Source: Betaproteobacteria bacterium (GTDB lineage Bacteria > Pseudomonadota > Gammaproteobacteria > Burkholderiales > SG8-41). Taken from it: 34,592 nucleotides of DNA. The stretch covers positions 1-34,592 of the forward strand of contig JACQGN010000246.1 in the NCBI GenBank assembly GCA_016199545.1, read 5' to 3'. Below are positions 17,096-24,303 of the stretch, piece by piece. Position numbers and translations under genes: made by a program. The notes under the pieces are model-generated. The model did no database searches. It was not told the DNA's origin and saw only the letters and a program-made list of their open reading frames with translations. Position 1 is the stretch's first letter; each line of letters starts with the position of its first letter.

Positions 17096-17767
17096 CTAAC
17101 CCTCAAGATGGTTGGCGGGATCGGCCGTCCACACCAGAAATGCCGGGCGTGTTCGGATCTCGGCATACCAGCGGTCGATGTTCGGAAACGACACAGTGGC
17201 GAGGCCGAGCACATGCCAGCGGTGCACGCGGATGCCGAGCGGGATATCGCCATAAGTAAACCGCTCGCTGCAAATGTAGCGCGTGCGGCCAAGCTGGTCT
17301 TCGACAATCTCCAGGCGCTTCAGGAAATCCCGTCGCGCCCGCTCCAGCTCATGGGGGTCGCGTTGTTCCTCGGGCAGCCGGATAAGGTGCATCACCATCT
17401 CATGCTGCGGCGGAAGCAGTTCGTTGTTCTCCCAGTCGAGCCAGCGGCTCGCGGAGGCGAAGATCCGGACGTCGTTGCCGTAGAGCAGCTCCGGTGCGTA
17501 TTGCATCGCCAGATAGCGCACGATCGAATTCGACTCCCACAGGACGAAGCCGTCGTCGTCTATCGTGGGAACGCGCCCGTTCGGATTTTTGGCCCGGTAC
17601 TCCGGAGTATCTACCACCCCGAACGGCTGGTTTCCCTTCGATACGTGACCACCCGGTCCCATGGTCGCGCTCGCCAGGATGAACTCGAAATCGAGTCCGA
17701 TCTCTGCGAGTGTCCAAAGCACCTTCTGCGTGCGCCCGGATGTCGGACGTCCCCAGAGCTTCAGCAT
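17096..17767 (-). CDS. glutathione S-transferase family protein
   Basis: A 223-residue cytosolic GST-fold protein. The N-terminal thioredoxin-like domain (1-~90) begins MLKLWGRPTSGRTQKVLW, with the Ser/Thr of PTSGR at the usual catalytic position, the cis-Pro segment GRVPTIDDDG and the Glu-Ser glutathione-binding pair in LWESNSIVRYL. The helical C-terminal domain contains FTYGDIPLGIRVHRW near 175. It conjugates or reduces substrates with glutathione; the class is not certain. The frame is open upstream to 17845 and overlaps the Bug 5 stop; ATG 17767 is chosen because it starts the fold directly. It sits between Bug 5 (35 bp) and Bug 4 (60 bp). A GST beside Sec proteins fits thiol-linked chemistry, but this is inference. 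Confidence 0.88.
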   Translation of the reverse strand: MLKLWGRPTSGRTQKVLWTLAEIGLDFEFILASATMGPGGHVSKGNQPFGVVDTPEYRAKNPNGRVPTIDDDGFVLWESNSIVRYLAMQYAPELLYGNDVRIFASASRWLDWENNELLPPQHEMVMHLIRLPEEQRDPHELERARRDFLKRLEIVEDQLGRTRYICSERFTYGDIPLGIRVHRWHVLGLATVSFPNIDRWYAEIRTRPAFLVWTADPANHLEG

Positions 17768-17802
17768 CAGGGCGGCTTCTATTGAATGGCAATGAAAATA
17801 AA

Positions 17803-18780
17803 CTAGTTGGCGCGGGCCCCGGAGACTTCCACCACCTTGGCCCATTTTACGGTCTCGTCGCGCATGTGAGCAGTGAACTCTTGAGGCGTACTACCGCCGG
17901 GAATCGACCCCTCGCTTTCAATGCGCGCCCTCAGATCCGGCAACTGCATGATCTTGACAAGCTCGCCGTGCAGTTTGTTGACGATTTCCGCCGGTGTGCC
18001 TGTCGGCACCAGCACGCCGTACCACTGGAAAGCAGCAAAGCCGGGAAGCGATTCCGCGATCGCCGGATATTCAGGTAACGCCGCCGCGCGCTGTGGGAGC
18101 GTAATCGCAAGCCCACGCAGGCGCCCACTTTTCGCATAAGCCAGCGCGGCAGATATTGGCGAAATGACGACCGGAGCCTCCCCGATCAGCGCGCCAATGA
18201 CTGCAGGACCGGTGCCCCCGGAATAGGGGATTTGCACGAAGTTTACTTTCGCCATCATCTTGAACAGCTCGGTATTCAGGTGCGACGAAGTGCCGTGTCC
18301 TCCGCCGTAATTGATCTTGCCCGGATTTGCCCGTCCCAACGCGATTAGTTCCTTCACGGATTTAACCGGCAGCGAGGGGTGAACCGCAAGCAGGCTTGGT
18401 TCCTTGACCAGCAAGGAAACGGGCTGGAAATCCTTCATCGGATCGACCGGCTGTTGCGGGTACAGCTTGAGGCTCATGACAATGTTAGCAGCGGTAAAGA
18501 ACAGGGTATAGCCGTCGGCTGGCGCTTTGGCCGCCATTTCCGCCCCGATGTAGCCGCCCCCGCCCGGCCGATTGTCCACGACGATCCGTGCCTGTCCCAG
18601 TCGCTCCGAGAGCTTGGCCATGATCAGCCGGGCGTATACGTCCGTCCCGCCCCCTGGTGCAAAGGCGACGACGGCCCGGATCGGCTTGGACGGGTAGGCC
18701 TGGGCGGCGGCCTGGTCCGAAATAGCGGCCGCCGCGGAAACACCAAGTGCAAGAGCCGAGAACGCTTTCAGTGAACCCAT
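17803..18780 (-). CDS. TctC/Bug-family periplasmic substrate-binding protein 5
   Basis: A 325-residue Bug-type receptor. The signal peptide ends DQAAAQ near residue 27 before AYPSKPIRAVVAFAPGGGTD. Further marks: VVDNRPGGGGYIGAEMAAK near 65, HPSLPVKSVKELIALGRANP near 133, QIPYSGGTGPAVIGALIGE near 186, SLPGFAAFQWYGVLVPTGTP near 243. AGGAG lies 7 nt before the ATG. It lies 36 bp after amidase 1, which suggests that the amidase substrate or product may be its ligand. No cognate membrane subunits are present. Confidence 0.92.
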   Translation of the reverse strand: MGSLKAFSALALGVSAAAAISDQAAAQAYPSKPIRAVVAFAPGGGTDVYARLIMAKLSERLGQARIVVDNRPGGGGYIGAEMAAKAPADGYTLFFTAANIVMSLKLYPQQPVDPMKDFQPVSLLVKEPSLLAVHPSLPVKSVKELIALGRANPGKINYGGGHGTSSHLNTELFKMMAKVNFVQIPYSGGTGPAVIGALIGEAPVVISPISAALAYAKSGRLRGLAITLPQRAAALPEYPAIAESLPGFAAFQWYGVLVPTGTPAEIVNKLHGELVKIMQLPDLRARIESEGSIPGGSTPQEFTAHMRDETVKWAKVVEVSGARAN

Positions 18781-18816
18781 ATAATGCTCCTAGCGACAAA
18801 GGATATATTCGTCTAA

Positions 18817-20121
18817 TCAAGCTAGCTTCCGGTGGATCCATCGTGCAAACGCAAACAGCTCCCGGTCGCGATTGCGCTTGCCGACGATATAGGCCCCAAT
18901 GGGCATTCCATTCGGCCCGGTGAATGCCGGCACGGATATCGCGGGCACATGAATGGTCGTCCAGATGAGTGCGAGTTTCGTGTTGCCAGTCGTGCTGAAC
19001 CCGACCGGAGCCTCGCCGGTTGCGCAGGCCGTCAGCAGAACGTCGTAGTTCTCGAGTATGGGCGTTATCAGCTGCCGGCAGCGTTCAGCCAGCGCCCGCG
19101 ACTCGAGATAACTGGAGAAGGAGCAGGTCAGGCCGTCGTGGATGCGGCCGTCGCGCAACGTGGTGCTGATTTTTTCCCAGTGATGCTCGATTTCCCATGC
19201 GAAATTGCGGGAGAACTCGAAGCCCGATATGAGTCTGTGGGCGTCCGGTATGCCCTCAAAGTTCTTGGGCAACTCCACGTTGGAGACTTTGGCACCCGCG
19301 TCGGCCAGTTTCCTCGCCGCGTTCTCGAATAGCTGCTGCGTCGACGATTCGAGCAGCGACCACAAATGCGTGCGGCAGAATCCTACGCGCGGGGCGGGCA
19401 CGTCCGCCGCTACCGGCACGGGCTCGATGCCGAGCAAAACATCGCGATACAGCGCAATGTCCTCGACCGACCGCGCGAGCAACCCCAGCGTGTCAAACGA
19501 GCCCGCCGCCTCCTTGATGCCGACGCACCGCAGATCACCGAACGTGGGCCGATATCCGAATACGCCGCAGTACGAAGCGGGCCGTACGGTCGAACCGCTG
19601 GTCTGCGAGCCGATCGAAAGGGCGACCATATGGTCTGCTACAGCCGCGGCCGAGCCGCTCGACGAGCCGCCCGGTGTGCGGGATAGGTCATGCGGATTGC
19701 GGGTCCTGGACGGGTGGACATTGGCGAATTCGGTGGTGACCGCCTTGCCGAGCAGCACGCCGCCGGCTTTGCGGCTGAGCGCGACGCACGATGCGTCGGC
19801 CCGCGGCCGATGTCCGGAATAGATTGGCGAGCCGTATTCGGTCGGCATGTCGCTCGTGTCGATGATGTCCTTCACCGAGAAAGGCACACCGATCAAGGGT
19901 CCGCCCCGGGTGGAGCGGTCTCGCTCTTTCGCCTCCGCGATCGCCTGGTCCGGATTGAGGTATTGCCAGGCCTGCACCAGCGCGTCGCGCTCCGCGATCC
20001 GTTCGAGGCATGCGCGAGTCACCGCTTCGCAGGTCGTCCTGCCCGAGCGGACAGCGGCGACGATTTCAGTCGCTGTGAGCCGGTTCAGCACGGTCGCCGT
20101 TGGTGTCGAGTCAGCAGGCAT
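18817..20121 (-). CDS. amidase-signature family hydrolase 1
   Basis: A 434-residue amidase-signature enzyme that should hydrolyse a C-N amide bond. The Ser-cisSer-Lys triad is present: Lys84 in GVPFSVKDIIDT, the cis-Ser in the loop RTPGGSSSGSAAAVA (about 149-163), and the nucleophile Ser177 in GSQTSGSTVRPAS. Length is in the range of the family (430-500). AAGGAG lies 8-9 nt before ATG 20121. It starts 36 bp after the fusion selenoprotein and ends 36 bp before Bug 5. A second copy at 27994-29301 is very similar in sequence and length. Substrate unknown; family members act on malonamate, indoleacetamide, glutamyl-tRNA, aryl amides and others. Confidence 0.92.
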   Translation of the reverse strand: MPADSTPTATVLNRLTATEIVAAVRSGRTTCEAVTRACLERIAERDALVQAWQYLNPDQAIAEAKERDRSTRGGPLIGVPFSVKDIIDTSDMPTEYGSPIYSGHRPRADASCVALSRKAGGVLLGKAVTTEFANVHPSRTRNPHDLSRTPGGSSSGSAAAVADHMVALSIGSQTSGSTVRPASYCGVFGYRPTFGDLRCVGIKEAAGSFDTLGLLARSVEDIALYRDVLLGIEPVPVAADVPAPRVGFCRTHLWSLLESSTQQLFENAARKLADAGAKVSNVELPKNFEGIPDAHRLISGFEFSRNFAWEIEHHWEKISTTLRDGRIHDGLTCSFSSYLESRALAERCRQLITPILENYDVLLTACATGEAPVGFSTTGNTKLALIWTTIHVPAISVPAFTGPNGMPIGAYIVGKRNRDRELFAFARWIHRKLA

Positions 20122-20157
20122 CGTCAGGGCTCCTTCAAAACAATTCCGCTGTTTGGC

Positions 20158-21876
20158 TCAGATCTTGCACTCCTGCGATCCGCAGCCGATGTCGCGGTCC
20201 GCCGCGGCGATAAGGCAGTCAAATGACTCCGGCACCCGGATGGGACGGCCGATCACGTTCGGACAGCATCCCGGCAGCCAATAGGCGTTGGTGGGATGCG
20301 CGCCACCGGCAACGATCAACACCAGATTGCCAGGCTTTGAGGCAATCGGCCATGGATCAAGATCAAGGCTTTCCGGCGCTTGGATTTCGATCCAGGCACG
20401 CGCACCCGAACGGCGCAGGTGTTCCGCCGGAACCCGGGAGTGCTCCCACAGGAACTGGCGAATCGAGTGTTTGGTCCATCCCAATCCCGCCATCAGCTGC
20501 GCCACGACCTGCGGAATCAGCAAGACGCCCGGCGTGCCTTCCCGATAACCGACCAGGCAGCCCAATTGTGCGCCTCGCAGGATATCCGCGATCCGGTGCA
20601 TGCCCTGCAGCACGTCGCCTTCTGATGTCTCCTTGATGGCACTTCGCCGCTTGATGTTGGTGACGCCATTCGCGAATATGAGCGATACCGAATTGGTGCC
20701 CGCCCCGAATCCGTGGCGCTCGGTACCATGCGCGAGCCATCCTTGCGGCAGCCCTTCCTCGTCCTCGGCGAAAACCGCGTTCGTATAGCGCATCGCGCCA
20801 TACATAGCCATGGCCCCGATTCCCGGCAGCGCGCCGCCAAGGTTCTGCTGCATCAGCCGCAGCGCTCGCCCGATGCTTGCGCCAGCGGGGTGTTGCGGAT
20901 CCGGCCCGAGACAGCCAAATCCGGAATTCAACCGGATCTGCCGGGCGATGGGCCCGTTCACGATGATCACTGGAAATACGCTGCCCGAATCCGCCTGCAG
21001 CGCGTCGCTGTCGGAGTGCGGGTCGAGAAACGCTTCCACGGCGGCGACCAGTACCGGCAGGTACTCCGGCCGACCGCCCGCCATCGCCAAGGCGATGGCG
21101 CAGCCTTCCACTGTTGCCACTCCGCCGCGTGGTGGAAATTTTCCGATGCCGTGGCTGCGCGGCAAGGGTGATCCGCGCAAGATCCAGTCCACGCGCGCTT
21201 TCGTCGCAGGCTGCACCGGAAGGCCGTCGCCCCAGAGGTTGGCAAGCACGAGGTTGCCGGCCTTAACCGCCGCCTCCTCGTAGGTCGCCGCGTCCACGCT
21301 CACCATGCGGCTCGACTCTGGCTCCGCACTTCCGCCTGCGGGAGCCCATCGGGTAAGGCCTTCATAGAATTCCTGCTTGCGTTCCCGCAGCGGCGTAAGG
21401 TCGCTGCCCGGCAGGAAAAGGCTGATCGGAAAGACGACCATAGACGCGTCCGGCGCCAGGCCGCGCCCCGACATGACGTTCCGGATGACACCGATGAAAT
21501 CCGTCCGCGCCAACAGGACCGTGGGTATCCCCAGGGTTTCGAGGTTAGCGGCTGCACGGCCGCATGCTGTGGCGCAGGACCCTCAGGCCGCGTTGCCGAT
21601 GATGACGGCATCGACCCCGCTCTTCTTCAGGCGCCGAGCCGTCTCGTCCGTGCCGATCGCTTCGTTGCCCTTGGGAAAGGCGTCGATAGCGAGCACCTCG
21701 GCATCGGGGAAGTCCTGATTGATCATTTCCTTGAGGAGCGGCAGAGCGTAGTACGCCTGCCATTGCTCGTTCGTCAGGAATCCGATCCGTTTTCCGTTCA
21801 GCGACGGCGGGCGAAGCGCATGCCGTTGCGTGACATCGGTGATTCCGGTCGGATCGTGGAACTCCAGCGTGATCAT
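20158..21876 (-). CDS. fusion selenoprotein: UGSC domain + UGSC-partner domain (TGA 21585-21583 read as Sec98)
   Basis: Translated through the TGA this is a single 572-residue protein. Residues 1-~180 are a UGSC domain: KRIGFLTNEQWQAYYALPLL (29-48), VIIGNAA-U-GSCATACG with Sec98, LETLGIPTVLLAR after it. From about 200 a partner-family domain follows: LWGDGLPVQPATKARV, FPPRGGVATVEGCAIALAMAGG, RPEYLPVLVAAVEAF, VNGPIARQIRLNSG, GASIGRALRLMQ and AEDEEGLPQGW. The two parts are in the same frame (codon 98 to the next open stretch has no stop). A caller would give two proteins split at the TGA, the second with a weak TTG start at 21513. GGAG lies 8 nt before ATG 21876. The partner domain lacks the MAGC, DVNC and CxxExE cysteines. 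The SECIS candidate is weaker than in the other copies, so true termination is not fully excluded. Confidence 0.82.
21552..21577 (-). promoter_or_regulatory. candidate SECIS hairpin of the fusion selenoprotein
   Basis: CTGCGC (21577-21572) pairs with GTGCAG (21557-21552), including one G-T wobble, around a 14-nt loop; an alternative is GCGGC/GCCGC (21563-21548). Either places the loop 16-30 nt after the TGA. It does not match the conserved hairpin of the other three genes. Confidence 0.45.
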
Positions 21877-21929
21877 GTGCGTCTCCGAAGAATGGCCTCG
21901 AGATGATGTGTCGCCGTGTCGCGGCGTGT

Positions 21930-23096
21930 TCAAGCGGCCGCCGCCGACTTGCCCCCGACCTCGCGCGCGATCGCGCGAACCGCCTTTTCGATGTCCTCCT
22001 CGTTGTTGAAGAAGCTCATCGAGAGACGCAGCGCGTCGTCCTTCACGTTGACGATGATTCGGTGCCGTTCCCGCAGCCGGTTCATGATGTCGTCGGCACC
22101 CGGCACGAGCACGTTGACGATCTGGGCCCGCTCCTCCCAGGTATCCGGCGTTTGGGACTTCAGGCCCGCCTTCTTCACGAGACTGAGGCACACCCCGGTC
22201 AGCTCGCGCACCCGATGTTCGATCGCCAACAGGCCAATCGAGCTCAGAAACTGCGCGCCGCGCCGCAGCACGCGTATGCCCAGAAAGTTCGGATTGCCGC
22301 CTTCGAAGCGGTGCGCGATGCGGACATAGTCAAACTGGCTGTTGACATGGGCGCGGGCGGTAGCCGTGCCTGGCGCGACCGGTGCCTTGAGGAAGGGCGT
22401 TCGTAGCTGATCCACCAGTTCCTCGCGGCAGTAGACGATGCCTGACCCGGTGAGGCCGAGGAGGCCCTTATGGCCGCCGATTGCGATAATGTCGGCGCCG
22501 GGCTCGTTCAATGGCGCGGCGAGGATACCGGCGGCTTGAACGCCGTCCACGACGAGCTTGATCCCGCGTTCCCGGCAAGCTGCGCCAAGCTCGGGCAGGT
22601 TGACGCGGCAGCCATTGCCGTAGGTGACATGGGCGGTGGATACGACCCGTGTACGCGCGTCCATCCTTTCAAGGAATGCCGCAAGGGGCAGCCGGCCGCC
22701 GCGATGGTGCGCGAACCGAATCTCCACGCCTTTTGCTTCCCAGTTCTTCCACGGCCAGATGTTGGCCACGTGCTCCATGTTGGTTAGCACGATGTTGTCG
22801 CCCGCCCGCAGGTCGAACGCGTGCGCGGCGATGCCGAGGCCCTCGGTGGTGTTCTTGGTGAAGGCGATCTCGGCAGGCTTTGCCCCCAGCAGTTGCCCCA
22901 GCTCCGCACGGGTTTCGGCCACGTTGTCGGCCGACCACGCGTCTGCGCCAGCCTGCCGGTAGACGTCGTCGTAATACCCGACGATTGCCTGCTCTTGGCA
23001 GCGCGGAGGAATGGTCTTGCGCGCGACGTCGAGATACGTCCAGTGCGCGAGGGTCGGAAATTCGTCCCGCATGGTCTGCCAGTTGATGTTTCCCAT
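21930..23096 (-). CDS. PLP-dependent aminotransferase class V-fold enzyme (isopenicillin-N-epimerase/desulfurase-like)
   Basis: A 388-residue fold-type I PLP enzyme. Marks: EIAFTKNTTEGLGIAAHAF near 77-95 (phosphate loop), NMEHVANIWPW near 106, STAHVTYGNG near 153, Asp184 in LVVDGVQAAG (pyridine nitrogen) and Schiff-base Lys210 in AIGGHKGLLGLTGSG. The family includes SufS/NifS desulfurases, selenocysteine lyase and isopenicillin N epimerase. The C-terminal loop that carries the catalytic Cys in SufS-type enzymes (here RHRIIVNVKDDALRLSMSFF) has none, so a desulfurase or Sec lyase role is not supported; an epimerase, lyase or transaminase role is more likely. AGGA lies before ATG 23096; the open upstream extension to 23438 overlaps the LysR gene. 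It is the first gene of the nine-gene run, 53 bp ahead of the fusion selenoprotein. Confidence 0.88.
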   Translation of the reverse strand: MGNINWQTMRDEFPTLAHWTYLDVARKTIPPRCQEQAIVGYYDDVYRQAGADAWSADNVAETRAELGQLLGAKPAEIAFTKNTTEGLGIAAHAFDLRAGDNIVLTNMEHVANIWPWKNWEAKGVEIRFAHHRGGRLPLAAFLERMDARTRVVSTAHVTYGNGCRVNLPELGAACRERGIKLVVDGVQAAGILAAPLNEPGADIIAIGGHKGLLGLTGSGIVYCREELVDQLRTPFLKAPVAPGTATARAHVNSQFDYVRIAHRFEGGNPNFLGIRVLRRGAQFLSSIGLLAIEHRVRELTGVCLSLVKKAGLKSQTPDTWEERAQIVNVLVPGADDIMNRLRERHRIIVNVKDDALRLSMSFFNNEEDIEKAVRAIAREVGGKSAAAA

Positions 23097-23193
23097 GGAT
23101 TCCTGTCTCTTTTTACGTTCCAGCGCGGATTCCCATGCGTCGGCTTCACTGCCCGCAACCGCCGAACCCGGGCGCGCTGCTGAAAATAGCAGT

Positions 23194-23207
23194 TTGAGGC
23201 GCCTCAA
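23194..23207. promoter_or_regulatory. perfect 14-bp palindrome in the divergent LysR/operon promoter region
   Basis: TTGAGGCGCCTCAA is perfectly self-complementary and contains the T-N11-A spacing typical of LysR-type sites. It lies in the 177-bp gap between the lysR-type gene and the head of the nine-gene run. A TTGACA hexamer (23213-23218) lies next to it. Operator role inferred. Confidence 0.5.
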
Positions 23208-23229
23208 GGCTATTGACAATCTCCTTTCT

Positions 23230-23257
23230 GCGAAGCTAGCCTTCGCGCTCTGCGAAG
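23230..23257. promoter_or_regulatory. GCGAAG inverted and direct half-sites upstream of lysR-type gene
   Basis: GCGAAG (23230-23235) faces CTTCGC (23241-23246) across 5 nt, and a third GCGAAG follows at 23252-23257. The cluster lies 17-44 bp before the LysR start, where an autoregulatory site would be expected. Confidence 0.4.
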
Positions 23258-23273
23258 GGTTGCGCGGTGGCGA

Positions 23274-24167
23274 ATGGGCACGAACGTCGATATCCGCACG
23301 CTGGAGGTGATTTGTGCGGCAGCCGAGGAGGGCAGCATCAGCCGCGCCGCAAGGCGCGCGCATCTCGCCCTTGCCGCCGCAAGCCGCCGCATTGCTGACT
23401 TTGAGCGACAGGCGGGCGTGCGCATGTTCGAGCGCCATGCCCGCGGCGTTAGCCTCACCCCGGGCGGCCGTGCCCTGCTTACCCGCATCCAGCTCGTGCT
23501 AGGGGGGATGGACAGTCTCGCGGGTACGATCGAAGACATAAGAAGCGGCGTCACCGAGCACATGGCGCTGCTCGCCTGCGACTCGGCGATCACGCAGTTC
23601 CTGCCGCGAATATTGCATGATTTCCTGGCAGCTTACCCTCGTGTTCAGGTCACAGTCGAAGAGCAAAGGTCGACCGAGATCGTGCGCGCAGTTGTCGAGC
23701 GCCATCGCAATATCGGCATCGTCTGGAGCGATATCGATACCCGGGGGCTCGCCATTGCGCCATTCGCCCGTGATGAACTGGTGCTAATCGTGCCAAGAGG
23801 GCATGCGTTCGCGCGGCGGCGTTCCATCCGCTTCGTCGAGGCCCTCACGCAGGATTTCGTATGCCTCGAAATGGACAGCCCGCTATATCTATGGCTGCGG
23901 CGCGAGGCAACGAAGCTCAACCGCATACTGCGCGCGCGTATCCAGGTCCGCGGCTTCGACGCTCTGTGCGGGATGGTGGAATCCGGCCTCGGCATCGGGG
24001 TAGTGCCACGGCTCACAGCCGTCACGCTTGCTCGGTCGATGGCGATAATACCTGTAATCTTGCGCGAGCCTTGGACGCACCGTAATCTGAGCGTGGTCTA
24101 CCGCGATGAAAAAGAACTGGGAGCGGTCGAAAAGCGCTTCGTTGCATTTTGCGCGGCGGCGGCCTGA
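23274..24167 (+). CDS. LysR-type transcriptional regulator
   Basis: A 297-residue LysR-family regulator. The N-terminal winged helix-turn-helix (about residues 6-64) reads DIRTLEVICAAAEEGSISRA then AARRAHLALAAASRRIADFE and GVRMFERHARGVSLTPGGRA. The rest is a periplasmic-binding-like effector domain with a typical GMVESGLGIGVVPRLTA segment near 237. It is divergent from the nine-gene selenoprotein/amidase run, the usual arrangement for a regulator of the neighbouring operon, with palindromic candidate sites in between. The effector is unknown; a substrate of the cluster is the natural guess. ATG 23274 has GGTGG just upstream. It converges on the zinc-type dehydrogenase gene. Confidence 0.93.
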   Translation: MGTNVDIRTLEVICAAAEEGSISRAARRAHLALAAASRRIADFERQAGVRMFERHARGVSLTPGGRALLTRIQLVLGGMDSLAGTIEDIRSGVTEHMALLACDSAITQFLPRILHDFLAAYPRVQVTVEEQRSTEIVRAVVERHRNIGIVWSDIDTRGLAIAPFARDELVLIVPRGHAFARRRSIRFVEALTQDFVCLEMDSPLYLWLRREATKLNRILRARIQVRGFDALCGMVESGLGIGVVPRLTAVTLARSMAIIPVILREPWTHRNLSVVYRDEKELGAVEKRFVAFCAAAA

Positions 24168-24303
24168 TGTTGTACGGAGAGGGACTTGGGCGCTATCGCC
24201 ATCGCGAGATGGGGTAAGTAGCCTGCATGAACTCAGCTGCTTCTCGTCCACGGCCCACTCCCGCAACAAACTATGTCATGCATTTGCGCGATTCCAGGCA
24301 CTC

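Noticed and set aside
20158-21513. Partner-family protein as a separate gene starting at TTG 21513
   Set aside because: The start codon is weak and lies inside the UGSC domain; the frame is continuous to the TGA and beyond, so the fused Sec protein explains the sequence better.
21930-23438. Longer aminotransferase start at 23438
   Set aside because: The added 114 residues overlap the divergent LysR gene and promoter region and show no family similarity; ATG 23096 fits the family N-terminus.
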